From contig NC_086247.1 in the NCBI RefSeq assembly GCF_021018805.1, positions 119,137,094 through 119,201,093 of the forward strand: 64,000 nucleotides of DNA. The letters run 5' to 3'. The stretch comes from Prinia subflava. Lineage: Eukaryota > Chordata > Aves > Passeriformes > Cisticolidae. This document shows, piece after piece, positions 12,300 through 26,100 of this stretch. Positions within the stretch are counted from its first letter, which is position 1. The number at the start of each line of letters is the position of its first letter. The notes under the pieces are model-generated. The model saw nothing but the letters and a program-made list of their open reading frames with translations. It had not been told where the DNA came from and searched no databases. Position numbers and translations under genes: made by a program.

Positions 12300-13966
12300 A
12301 CACCAAAAATCTTTTAACACATTTAATGGGATTTCTCCTTCCATTTACACTATCATAAATTACAAAGCATATTTCACTTCACAAAATAAAACCATTTCCA
12401 GATCATTTTTATGACAGTATTAAGTAGTACATAACCTACAACAAATAGTCCTGTACAAGGCAGGAGTATCTATGGAAATATTGGGAACTCAGACTATTTA
12501 GCACTTGCTCTGCAATCTGGGTTAATCTATCTAGCCCTTAGTTGTTTTCTCTAGAAGACGACAAATTTACAGTCATACCCTCTACCTCTCTTCATTATCA
12601 TAGTTACACATAGTTTTCAATTTGAATAGAAACATGTGCTCCCTGAAATAACTCAGGAAACTGCATTACTGAATAACCAAGCATATGATACAAATGATCA
12701 AGATGAGGGAGTATTAGAATTTTTTTTTGTACTGAAAATTGAGTTTGGTAGTAAAGTACGTTGATTTTCTATGCTTGCAGAAACATCTCATGCTGAGAAA
12801 CAGTTTTAACATTAGGAATAAGTTGCAGTTAGACTACGAACTCTGTAGGTCAGTGTTTGTGAGGGGAAAAAATTAAAATTTGGTAATAATTAAATTTAAC
12901 AGCTCCCACATATCCTACACATTCTTTCTTTTTTTTTTTTTTTCTTTTAAACAAACCATCAGGAAACACATTCAAGATAAATACCTACAATTTTAGCTGA
13001 TTTACTGTACATTTATAAATAGAGAAACATGACAAAACATAACTCAATTTTTACAGAAAAACCAAATCCTTCATCATTCACCCAAAAAAGTGCTGACTTT
13101 CAACAAGGCCAGAAAATATCCAGTGTCCCAGCATCACGTAACTATATTACTGGCATGTGAAAATTGATACTACCACCAGGACTTCTAAAAAATTCTCAAG
13201 ACCATATTTTACATGGGAGAAAAAAAAAGAGGAAGTTCTATATGTTTTGGGAAATAGCAAATGGCTAGAAGTGTACAGTCCTAGGATGCTAGTGCCTAAA
13301 TGCAAAGAAACCTAAGGAAAGTTGAAATATGCACAAGAAAGGTATTCTCCTTTAAAACACTTGCAATGGAAGAGGTATGTCAGGATAATACTGCATTAGT
13401 GGCAATTGTTTTCAATATATCATAGCAAAAATGCAGGAAAGAATTACGTGAAAATAATCAATGCACCGCATTGATTTATAGTTTGCTAAAATAAAATGCC
13501 ATTCTTTCAGCTAGGTAAAGTAAAAATATCTTTATAATATAGGTTCTGTTTCACAATTGACATATATAATTATGTCTCATGAAGAAGGAAATGTATAGGT
13601 GTATACAAGTAACACTGATTAAGTACCTTTTTGCTTCTCTAGCCATATTAAAATACGTTTCGCGTTTCTTAATAAGTTAACAATAAAATTGTTTGAAACT
13701 TCTCAAAACAAATATACATCTGAGGCAAGGCAAAAGATACAAGGTAAGAGGATTTTTTCTGACCTTCTTTTTCCCTTCTACAAAGAGGCATATGTCTATA
13801 AGACATAGGCTTTCCCTAAACATTTTGGCATCCATCTGCAACTTTGCAGAAATTGAAGTGCAGTCAAGGAACTCTTCCTTTCTGTTTAAAAAAAATTAAA
13901 GAAATGTTGTTTTTCCTTCAGACTAATTATCTTGAAACAAATGGCTTTGAAGATATGCCTCTCTGA
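12300..13966 (-). other. CHN2: CHN2 3' untranslated region (approximate)
   Basis: This stretch follows the CHN2 stop codon in the direction of transcription. It is AT-rich, free of recognisable transposons and carries many AT-rich pentamers of the ATTTA type on the minus strand. The only close match to a poly(A) hexamer on the minus strand is ATTAAA at 12327-12322, so I place the end near 12300, for a UTR of about 1.65 kb. The exact end is inferred. Confidence 0.5.
12322..12327 (-). terminator. CHN2: Candidate CHN2 poly(A) signal (ATTAAA)
   Basis: The minus strand reads ATTAAA, the commonest variant hexamer, followed about 20 bases later by a T/GT-rich element (TTTTTGGTGTCTGTC). I found no AATAAA on the minus strand between here and the stop codon. 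Confidence 0.4.
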
Positions 13967-14138
13967 CTAGAAGAGAACATCTTCATTTTCTATTAAAATC
14001 TGCACAATTAACTTCTGGTACCGCATGTCATTCAGTGTAGCAAGGGTACTGTCCTCTGGAGGTCTCATTAAAGTAGGTCCAAACACTATTCCTAGGTTTT
14101 CAGCATTCATAAAGTTATCCTTTTCATGCAAGGTAACC
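13967..14138 (-). CDS. CHN2: CHN2 last coding exon (RhoGAP C-terminus)
   Basis: Encodes residues 276-332, from [16 protein letters not shown] to the end NEDVLF and a TAG stop. It includes the conserved RhoGAP asparagine in the [11 protein letters not shown] motif. The acceptor AG is preceded on the coding strand by an uninterrupted run of 23 T (14141-14163), which serves as the whole polypyrimidine tract. The first base completes the lysine codon begun in the previous exon. Confidence 0.96.
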
Positions 14139-17100
14139 CTAAAAAAAAAAAAAAAAAAAAAAAGCAAGTAATTATTCCTTACTTCCCAGAAAAGAGTATC
14201 TGCATCTTTGTCTGTAGTCTTGCTTCACATCAAGCATTGGTACATAGACATTTTTCAGTAACAATTTTTGCTTTATCCCAGTATGACAACTGTTTCCAAA
14301 ACAAATACAATGCAGCTATGGTGGGACTGTTGATTTTTAGTGCCTTTAAATGCCTCTCATGGGCGTTTTCAGTGAATTTTCCAAGTGAATATTGTTAGAG
14401 TATAAGAATTAGTGGCAATTGCTTTTTTAAAAGCATAATCATGATTTAAATGATGATGTATGGAACAGTCCTCTGCGCTACAGTAACTGCAGCTCTCTGG
14501 CAGGTTGTGCTTGTTGTGTATCACACAGGGGGTGTGGGTGTGCTCCACAAATACAGGCACAGATTTTCCTTAGACTGCTGACACTCCCAGACACGATTCC
14601 AGCCTGCAGGAACCCACCCCTTCACAGGGATGTTCTGCCTTGCTGGCTGCCTCAGGCCAACCAGGAGCCGAGTGATTCCAACTGCTTGCTACACTTTGGG
14701 AGTGGGCTGAATTCTGCACCAGCCTGGAGAGGTGGCTTGCTTAAATCACGCTGCTATAAATGCCATCTATATTTGACAGAGAACAGAGGAACTTCAGGGA
14801 AGAGCCCAGACTGTTTTGTTTGCTGACACAGGTCATATAATGTAAATACAAGAGTAGATGGACTGGCTTGTGGGTGGCCAAAGAAAGGCCACCAAGGATT
14901 GGTCAAGCTGCAGAGAAATCAGCCCTGACAGGAAAATCAGCCAGGCCTGCTGGAAAATGCAAGGTGTTCTCAAGGTTTCCTTCCAGGTAACAGTGCTGGA
15001 TCACATCAGTGTTGTCCTATTTGAGTGGCATGTTGGGTTCAGTCCTGAGAGTGCTCCTTGCACTGCAGTGTGGGACAGCCCCACAGCCTTGATCCATCAC
15101 AGTCCTTGATCAGTCATGGACCAGACATTTCCTGGCAGAAGCACAGCCTGGATAACGTTCCACATCTCCTTCATACAACTACTCTGCCAGGGTGAAGCAC
15201 ATCTGGTTTTGGAGACAGCTCTCCTAGCAACAGCTGAGGCCTTCCCTAGCCACGGCAATTCCCAGCTGGGCATCGTGAGTGGATTCACTCGTGCCATCAG
15301 GGGAGCACCAAGGGGCTGAAACCAGAAGTACTCTGGTCTTGCCTTGTTTGCAAGGTACTCAAGTGACTTGGTTTTGTTTCTACTGTCATTTCTCTGCAAA
15401 GAATGGCTCTGTCATAGAAAAATGCTGTTCCTCTTTGCTTTCAGGGCAGAAATCAAGTGGTGTCCCTACTCACGGATACATCCTCTCTCCTGGCACATAT
15501 GTTAGCTGTGCTTTGCAAGAAGCAAAGACAAACCCAGGCTGTGAAGCTGAAGCCAGCTCTGTGCAAGTATATGTTTGACACTGCTTTCCCTCCATGCATG
15601 CATGCAGCACAGGTGTTCAACAGCCACACAGATCTTACTAGCACTTTTGTTCAGGAGCATAAGGCTTGCTGAACTGCTGGGGTGAACACAGAGAAGATTC
15701 AGAGCTTGACTGCAATCTCAGTATGAATGGAGTTGTATGTATTTCATCAGGGGGTACTGCTCATGCTATTGCATTTCCTTCAATTTTGAGCAAAAAGTTG
15801 TCAGAAAGGTAATTAATTGACTGACAAACTCATTTTTTGTTGCTGATCTTGTCCTCTGTGGATTTTCCTGTGTTTTTAACAACAACTCTGGATTTTCTTT
15901 TCAACTGAGAAACAGCAGTGGTGTAGAGGTTGTGACCCTGCAGTCCTTACATAGACTCCCTTATACTGGTGCATGTTTTATCCATGCAGGAAGAGTCCTA
16001 GGGGGTTGAAGTTGGAACTCTGAGTTTAATCTACAGAACAGTATAGTCTGAACCTTAATGATTCTTTCCTCTTTCAGATCTCTCCAACAGATTCTCCATG
16101 GGAACTGATGTGCACCTGATTTCGATGCAGACACCAAAAGCTACAATTTGGGAATGGAGAGCAAACTCATTGCATCATGTGAAGATATTTGAGAGAGGAA
16201 GCCTAGTCAGCACTTTGGACTCTTTTTGCCTCATCAGTAGTTGAGCTCAGCAGCTGAACCAAAGCCTGGACTGCAGTTCATGAGAAGCAGGAAGGCCAGT
16301 CCATACATGTCTATTAATAATTTGCTGCCAGGACATGAAAATACTGATTCTGTGTGCAGGTCACTTTTCTACAGCCTCCACAGGCCTTCTTAAAAGCTAA
16401 TGTGAGTCATCATCAGTTGTCGATGCATATGTACTGACAAGAGTGGGTATTTGCACATCCCATTTCCTGAGAGTCCAAAGAAGCTCCTGCATGCTCAGGT
16501 AATGTCCCATCAAGGGGAAAAATTACTCAATTGTAATGACCTGAGCTGATTCAAAATGAGGAGAAGTCTCTGCATAATGAGAACGTTATAGAGCATGAAA
16601 TGCACTTCACAAAAGTTCTCTGATGCAGCTTTATGTGAATAGAGGTCTTTTTAGATTGGCATTAATAGTGCAGAATAGAAACCCAGAAGTACTCCACATT
16701 TACGATGGTGTTGCAAGTAGTGGGACAATGAAGAAGTGATCAATGATTTTCTGAATAAAAGGCTAGTATCTTTAGTCCTCCCTTATCCCTTTTTCTGTTG
16801 TTTCCAAGTAGCAAGGTTTAACCAGAGACAAGGAATAATTTGGGCAATATAGCCATAAATGAAGGCCTGCTTTGAGATGACAGCAACAGTCTGTATTCAG
16901 CTTCAGTTTTTGAAAACTTACAAAGAAGACCTCTTGAGGCATGTAAATATCCAAAGCAGTAGAATTAACATGGAAAAACAGATGGACTCTCTCTGGAGCA
17001 GTCCTTAATTTTTCTAGGTACCTAGCTAAAATCTTGGAAAATTTGGAGGTACACTTAAAAAATTAAATTTAGGCATTTTTGAAAATTTTGTATGCCTTAT

Positions 17101-20100
17101 GAAGCTTTATGAAGCCCCTCACGGATGTCTTGTGTATGCCAAAAGAAGCTTTGGAAAGCAAATGAGGCAGAACATGCTTAAAACCAAGAGAGATATAACT
17201 GGGACCTGTATTACTTTTACTAGTCATATAAAAATAGGCCCTGTTTGATTCTTGGCTTACTGTGATGTGAGCAAACAACTCATGAGAGACAGCTCTTTCC
17301 TTTCAGGGTTATTGTTCAAGAAGACAAAACAGGAGGTAAGAGGAGGCAGAAGCAAAGCATGGTCAAGTGCTGCCTCACAGCAGCACATCTCTGGAGTACC
17401 CACCATTTGGTATTTTTCAGATAGTATCTGCCTCAGAGAAGCGTGACAAATGTCAATTAGCTCTTGAAAGGTTTGCAGTAATATGCCAGCAAAAGGATCT
17501 ATGCTATGTAAGTGCACAGCTTATATGCACTTATACAAACAGCTTGTCTGCTTATCTGTAAGGTTATTGGTTTAGTGGCAGTGCCCTAATGGAAGCCTTA
17601 TTAGGACTTTCTGTAATATTTCTCTTTCAAAGCAGAAAATTGTTAAGCTCTTCAAGAGTTGCCCTGCATGTCAATTAACTCACTTTTTGAGATGAATCAT
17701 TAGGTATCTAAGTGTCTCGTAGTGAGCAGCAGGGAGTAACATCAACACTTCATGTATTGCTTCTAGTCGTTCATCAGGATTGGAGATTTCTGTAAAAACA
17801 CCAAACAGGATTAATGTTAATAGGGCTTTCCATGTGTACACAGCAATAAATCAGGAAGATAACTTATTATTATGGAATCATTTACAAGCCATTGACTGTG
17901 CTTGCAGGGATAAATATTGCACTCATAAATGTGACGCTTATCAGCAACTTCTGCATCCTCAAAAAAAAAAAAAAAGTTTTAAAAATAAATCAACAAAAAA
18001 GACCACCCAGGAATTATCTCCATGGTCTGTAGCTCTGTCTACAGGTCTGTATAGGTACAGCACCTGAGCTTTGTTTAGTGCTTCATAATACTATTCTGCC
18101 CAGAACTATCCCTTTAAAATATTACAAAAGATTACTTCCATTAGCCTTCAAAACTAGATGGGAGTGTGGATATATGATTTTAGGAGACAATGCTTGAATA
18201 TGCAGGTTTAGCTAGAGATTGAAACGGCATGGAATTACTTTAAGGTTTCTCAATGTATTTAAATGTGTAGGTATCAATGAGACCTATGAATACTGAGCAC
18301 CAGTGCTCATTTAAAACTGTTTGGCAATCTCTCTGAAAATCTGAGAAGGATTCACACTATCTTTTATCTTTACATACAAAAAGACACTGAAACCATACTT
18401 TCTCACACTAGTCAGTTATTTTGATACCATACATTTACTTCTATTTTTTTCACCTGTATGGTATCCCATCTGATGAACAATCTGGCAAAAGCTTCACGTG
18501 AATAAAGGACATGGCAGAGAAGGAATGAAGACAGCACCCTTTTTTCCAGGCTTTTTTCCTGCCCTTTCCTTTAACATGGACAGCTTTACAGATGGGAAAT
18601 GTAAGTAAAGGGTGGTACAAATGCCATGCAATACTTACTTGCTGCCTCTATGAACTTGGAATAGGTGTCATAGGTGATCACGGGAATTGGTAAGTCTCTG
18701 AAATATAGCTTCAGTGCTCCAGCAATGATGTTTATGTCTGGATAAATACTGGCAGAAATATCAGCCTTGTCACCATCTAGAAAAGAAGGAAGAAATCTGT
18801 TTAAAATCACCCTAACTTTGATGCAAGCAAGGCTAGTCTTCTAAGTCAGATTTATTTTGTGCAACCTGACAAGAAAATCAACCTGAAAGTGTTTGGAAGG
18901 CTTAAATGAGAATATATTGCTACCAGCTTTACAGTATATCAATGAGGAATGGTAGTTGCCTTATGTTTTAGTAAACAATTTATTTGCTTGCATCTTTTGT
19001 AGGGGCTGGTGGTTACAGCATCCATATCTGCAGTGTACCACCCCAAACATACTGTTTTAATGTTGGATGAAAACACATGTTAATAACATATTTCTTGCAT
19101 TTAGCCCATTTATTCACTGAAACTAAGGTATTAATGACTTGTTCTGACATCATATTTTCCATCTGCAGATTGGTGCATAGGAGCATGAATCATTTCTTCA
19201 TCTCCACTTGGGGAAGGAGAGGCATAGAAAAATAACATAAATTTCCAATGTCCCTCAGGAGATCAGTAGGAAAAATCAAGAAACCTCCCAGTCTTGCACA
19301 TCTTGTACCAACATATCTATAGTGATTAGCTGAAAGGAAAGCTGCCTTATTTTCTGATATCTTCTAATGTCTTAATATTTGACTTATTTATTTATAGCAA
19401 AGATCTGAATTTAAGTAGACATGCTATGACATTTTGCTATATAACTATTCTGAAATGTGCATTGGAAATTTTTAAATTAATGTGGCTATTTGTAATGAAT
19501 GAAATGCTAAACAGATGAATTATGCATCTAAAAAGGTTTTCCTTTTTTTTGCCACAATATAACAGTTACTCAGAACTCTGTTACAGAGCACTTTTAAACA
19601 TGTGAGCTTAAAGTTCACAGGTGTTGCTGGGAAGTCCTGGCTTGGGATGAGTGAAATTACAAAAAGTAGCAGCAAGGCAGGATCAGGATAGTTTTTCAAG
19701 TTCAAATGACTACTTCTGTTCTGTATTTACCTAGTACTCTCATACCCACATTTTTCTCCATATCAAGAAATTCTGCTGTCCTCCCTTCCTGGGACCTGTC
19801 TATCTTGGTGGTCTTCCAGTAGAAAGATGGTCAGGTAGGGAGTGTGGCTGTCTGGATTTAACCCCCAACTTTACCTCAGGCTTCTTGGAAATCAGCTATA
19901 ACCTGTAGTCCCAATTTCCCACCCTTCAGCCAAGGACACTACGCTTCTCTCAGGGCAGGTGGTGCAGGTGAGGGGTGATGCAAGGTTCTGCCTGCTTGTA
20001 CAGCAGACAGGGAGGGTCTGCTGTGTCTGCCAGGAGGTGCAGGCACAAGCTTGGGCTGTTCCCAGCGAGGTGCTGACATGTTGTAAAGCCATTGCCTTGC

Positions 20101-23100
20101 TTGTCTCACAGTAACAGTGCTTGTGGACATGGCCTGATACAGACAGATGAGTGGGGGTGCTTGATACACAGCATCCAAGATGCAGATAAAGGCTTTCACA
20201 GCACAGTAAAAGAGTTTATATTGATTGCAGACATTTTATACAAACCTATGGCATCAATCTTGCAGGGATACGTCCCGTCCAATGTATGCACATAATTCTC
20301 ATTAAGACTTATAGCACTGCATGTTCTCATCAAGAGGAGATTATATGCTTAAGTGTTTAAAACAAACAGCCTTTCTTGATGCAGCTGAGCAGTCTGAATA
20401 CATCCATCAGCATTTAATTTAATACAGCATCAATAAGCCCTAGGAGGATGTTTACACTGCCCCAATCTTTTGTTTAATCCACACATTCCAGGCATTAGTC
20501 TTGTAAAGCTTTGTGTGGAGAGCTCTATTTAATTGATGGACACTCAAAATGCTCCACTGAAAACAGACACCTCCAAGGAGCCAGCAGCTGCATCAGAACA
20601 GATACAGCAAAGCACAAGCTTACATCTATTATCCAGGTCACCAGTACACTAAATGGAAGTGTTATTTATTTAGTAGTTTTACAAAGCAGCCCAGCAAGCT
20701 TACTTAAAGGGACACTTCAGCTTGAGGTACTTCAAACTACAGTGTGCTTCAAACATACCTCTTATTTACATATGTGCTTATTGTAGGAAAAATGACAAAT
20801 TCCTGAGTCAAAGGTTTTACTCTTCTCTTCAGAGACAAATACATATCCATTGGAAATGCACTGAAGTTTATTGAAAAGTGAGCCCAGCAATATGTCTGCT
20901 GTAATATACCCTGCACATTTTTGCAGCAGATCTGTAGGGCTGGGTGTGTGTATGCATATATGAATTACATGTGTTTTACATGGTACCTTCTGCATTACCA
21001 CAATAATTTTTTCACTCTTCAATACAGGAACTTTTTCAGATTGTAGTTGGTATTTTCAGTATCATTGCAGCATCCATATGTTAATACAGTTTTGGGTTTT
21101 TTATATATTTTGGATTACAAACACATAGTCAATTTCAGCTTTACAAACTTAATTCTACACAAGCCCCATAATTTCTCTTTCTTTGTTAGTTTGACTCTCA
21201 ATGTATTTTGTTGCATTATGTTGAGATTTGAATATCTCAAGAAAAATAAAGTTTTTATTATTTTCTTTAAAGGTTTCATCTGACCTTGGATGCCATAGAA
21301 ATCATCAATAGTTCATTACAGAATGAAATAGAATAAGTATTACATTCTTAAACCCCCACCCATGCCCTCTGAATACTGAATTAGATTTTATTTAAGTTCC
21401 CTTCTCTTAAATGTTTTTTTTTTATTGCACAACATTTACCATGCTAGCATACTTCTTTTTGTTTTTTCTCAGATTTGGCATTTGACAGGTTTTCAGCTAC
21501 ACTGGCAAAAGAGTATGAATTAGGAGGCCTCTAAGTACTCATGTAATATTTAACAGCATAATATTTTTAGCAAGAGTATTGTACCAGCCAGTCATACAAA
21601 CAAGTGGGGGGACAGAATGTGGTGGTGACAATGGCAGCTCTGTGGATAAAATGCACAATGGGTGTTCTCTGGATGCCACAACGCCACGGCTCAACAATGC
21701 TGACAGAGAGCAACTGTCAGTCTACAGCACCAACATTCACCAGATTAAATAAATCCACATTATTTCCCTCCTTCTCATTACAAAAATCACTAAAATGGAA
21801 CATTGTCAATGCCTCAGAGATGCTAATGCTAATTTACAGTAGGGGTATTTACACTGCTTGGGCTTTGGAAGGCAGTTTAAATCAGATGAGGACCAACTTC
21901 ACCCTTTTTTAAAACCAACTGTCACAGCTACTTTTGGCCCAAGTAATATTATGTGGGATGCTATTCTCTTCCGGAGAGGGTAACTTTTTTCTGTTCTTGC
22001 TGTAATTCTTTGGAAGCATCGAGTGACTGCCTCTTTGTCAAGGCAGAATTAGAGGGAGGGCTGGCTGCTCTTCATTGCACCCCTTCAGCTGCACATGAGA
22101 TCAGCAGGAGGGGTCCCCCACGGCCAAGTCAGCTCCCATGCCTCATCCTGCTGTATCCTGCTGTCTCCTGGCCCCCGTGGCTTGATGAGGAGCTTGGAAC
22201 CAGAACACTTGATGGCATTATTTGAAGGATGCATCCTGTGCTTTAAAATGGGAAGACTCCTTGCCTGTCTGTTTTCAAACCCTTTTATTAAATGCTGTAT
22301 TTCTGGAGATGTAAAAGTGTCCTGGAATTTTATTCAGGTCCCTGGGGACTGACTCAGAAGTGATGGGCAGGGAGGAACCTCTGGAATGCTGAAGTTCTGC
22401 CACCTCAGGCACCTTCTTGTAAACCCTGCAACTTCCATTTATTAAACTAGCTAATGTTTTTTACCCCTGCTCTTATTAGAAGGTTGTTTCAAAGCCTTGC
22501 TTTCAGATGGTTAAAAAATGGTCCTTAAATTGTTAAATGAAATTTATTCCTGGCCGGTGTACATCCTCCAGTAGTGTGCCAAGACTATCAGTTAGATTAA
22601 AGAGTCCTCTTCTCTGGTTCATACTCCTGCTCTCAGCACCTCCACTGACTATCCATTCTCCCCCAAAAAAGTTAATTTCCTGTAATCTTAATTTTCCTAT
22701 ATTTTTTTTTAAAGTTAATTTCCTCTAGTGAATGTAGAAATATGAATTCTGTAAAACCCTCACTTTCTGGGCAGAAAATTAAATTTGAACAGAAAACGTC
22801 CAGGTGTGCTGAAGACAAGGCCTGTCACCTGGCACTCAGCTCCTTTCTCTCCCAGCTCTTTCACCTGGGACAGAGAACTGGGATAATCCTCATTCTTGGG
22901 ACAGTTCACTCCATGCTGCTCTGGCTTCTAGTACTGGAAGAGTTAACAGGGCAACAGAAGAGCAGTGTGTTCCTACCTATGAGGCTGGGATGCAAAAGAG
23001 AGGGTGGCATCCCTGTCTCCGTAAGGATCTGACAGGGAAGCAGCCCTGAGCTCTCAGGTAGGAAGTGTCTTGCCTATTCAAATTTCTGCCAGCTGACAAC

Positions 23101-26100
23101 CACCTTCAAGCTGCCCAGCCCACAAGTCACAACAAAAATACCTATTTTGTTTTTCTTTAAATTCTTTCCTGTAAAAACTCTCAACTCTTCCTGCTTTTCC
23201 ACCCCAGTTCAGGGATAAAACATTTTCAAAACAGGACAGTGTTGAAAGTTGTCAGCTTCTTGTCTCCACAATACTCTAGTCCTCTAGCCCATAACAGAAT
23301 TATGTTCTTTATTCTCATGCTTTTACTCATGCATTTTTACTCATGGCAACACTCTTTCCTTTCTTAACCCTTTCCCCTCATGAAACTGTTAAAAAAAATG
23401 AAGACACAGATTTTGGTCAATTGCTGCCCAATGGTCTTCCCCACAGCCTTTGTATACAAACTCTCTTCTTGCCTTCCCTGCTTTCATGTTTATCCTTGCT
23501 TTTTTCCCTTTGGAAATCCAATACTGCTAGTCACCTTCCTCTTCCTGTTTCTAGGTGCTGCTGCCTTTGTAAATCACACTTTCTTCCTTGCTGTGGGTCT
23601 AATCCAAGTGTATATTGCCATCAATTATGCTGGGAGTATACTTAATAAATAGGCAATAAACTGAAGTGGCTCCAGTGGTTCAAAGCTTTTGCAAAGGAAC
23701 TACAGATGCAGCAGTGTTGAAGTCATGCTCAGACATAAATTTAAATCTGCTTTCTTCCAACTCTTCCCTTTACAACCTGTGCCTCTCCTTCTGGGTTCCA
23801 TCCAGGTTGGTACACTTAGAGGAGAATCAACACACAGAAAAAAAGGGTTTGCCAGGCCAGATCTACCTGCAGGGAGCAGAATGGGACCTGTGGGCACTGT
23901 GAGCCTCCCAGGATCATTGCTCTTGTGGCACATCTGGACCACCATCTTACCATGACAGCAGTCATATCACTGCACATCTCTCTGGCCCAAAGAATGGCTG
24001 ACCCAAGTGTGTGTATGCATATGTTCAAAACTGCAGCAGCCAACACATTTTAAAATATGTACTATTATTTAAAGGATATTTCAGGATGAAAACAGCCAGT
24101 TTGGAAATTCCTAGCTGGGCTTTCTTTGTGGGAGTGTCTGCATGACAAACTGTCTCCAAACAAAAAATGTTCAGGCACAGCAAGTGTAAGATGTGCCACT
24201 CACAGACCTTGCTGGCCTGTGTAGCCTCCCCTGAAGCCCCCACATCTCCTGTCCATGGGCCCCCAAGGCCCTAAATCCCTGCCTGAGTGCCATCATAGCT
24301 GTCTCCAGCTGCACCATGCTGGTGTGGGGCCACCCACCCTTCTGGTCACTACCCTGACCCACGAGCTGACTCTCTGGCTTGACCTGGACTCGTGCCCATG
24401 GACTTGTGATCACAGGGCTGTGTCTGACCCTGTTCCCTACCATGGCAGAGGCAATACCTGAAAAAATTAAGTAGGAAGGAAACCACTATTTATGGGAAAT
24501 GAGAAAAATATTCATGCAACTTCTCAAAAGTACTTGCAGAGGTATTTTCTATTGATGGAGGCTCTACCTGTGCTCACTTACATACACACTTAAAAGTTAA
24601 TCCTGCGTGCAGAGACTGTGTGAACAACCAGAGCCAACATAATCAGCTCAATCAATTCAGAAGGGCTATGAGGATGGTAATCAGGCAGTGTTTTAATTGT
24701 TTGTTTTCCAATATGCTGTACAACTGATCTCCTCAATGCCCCTCTCATCTGTTGTGCAGATGCAATCACGTGCACAGTAGTGCAGGGCTTTCTACAAGGC
24801 TACATCCAGAAGGATTTCCCAGTTGGAGTTCCTGGTCCTTAAACTCATAAATAGATTATTGTATTGTAAAGCACTGAGTCTATTAAAGACAGGACTCACA
24901 ACTTTCCCCTGCTACAATCTAGGCTCACACTTGAACTAGGACCTTAGGCTGTGCTGCTAGGTTGAGCAATCATCCAGTCCCCGTCTTAAGCTTCTATACA
25001 CAGATACTTCACATTTAATTATTTCTTCCAACTATGAAATATAATTTCTTCTTATGAAAAGGACTACAGATCACTTTAAACTCAGAAAAGGCAGGTTACT
25101 TTCTGTACTTCTACTTATATGTCCGTTTCATTACCGTGGTACATACATAAACCCCGAAAGATCTGAAATGTCCTGGAACTGAAAGCTTAGATTAAAACTG
25201 TACAAGATAAAAAAATAGTGTACCTCGATCAAAGGCCATTTTCACATCTTCAATGTGCTCAGTGAAGCCTGAAACTCTATAGAGGCCCTCGGACTTTAAA
25301 CCTGAAACAAAAAGTTCTTGTTAACTTAGCTTCAGTAACCAACAAATATTTAGGCTTAAGAACAATAAAGCAAGAGCAACAGACCTACTAAGCAAAGCAA
25401 AATATTATTTGTAATGTGAAACTCTGGAGCAGTTGAGGAAAGATCAAGATTTTTTTTTTTTTTAAGGATTAAAGCATTTTAGAATTTATACTTTCTGATT
25501 TTGTTAGGTACGTGGTGGATTTGATTATGTTAGAAAAAAATACTGCAATTTGCTAATGGTGAGGCCTGTGATATTATTATGATTTATTTATTTTATGTAG
25601 GAGATTTTCCTGGATTTGGCTATAATTAATAAAGCTTTAGAGGTCTCCCTTCTTTTACCAGTTGCCTAATGATAAATAGCAAAGGAAATAAAAGACTGCC
25701 TTTCCCTATGAGCACAATTTGTTCCTGTTTTGCTGTCAGCTTTTACTTACACACAGCTGATAGATGTAATGGATACAGTTCTTCCCCACACCAGTTCATC
25801 CCTTCTACAGCTCTTCCACCACAAGAGATGTACTCACCTGCACAACTCTCCCCCCAGTGCTCCACACCACCAAGAAATGCCAGGCAGCTCAGCAGAGCAA
25901 GCCAACCTTCACACACATTATTCATTTCAATCCCCAAATCCCTTATTGGAACTATGCACTGTGCTAACCTACTTATAAATTCCTATATTCTTTGTCTTCT
26001 TAAGAACAAAATCAGAATCGTCCATAGTTCTATGGCAATTAAGGAAAGAAACATAAAGATGTTGAAAAAACAGAGAGCAGGCAGCAGATTTTATCTCAAT

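Noticed and set aside
11811..12344. 177-codon open frame on the minus strand just past CHN2
   Set aside because: It overlaps the end of the presumed CHN2 3' UTR and has no domain, no family motif, no signal or membrane pattern, and a composition like random AT-rich DNA.
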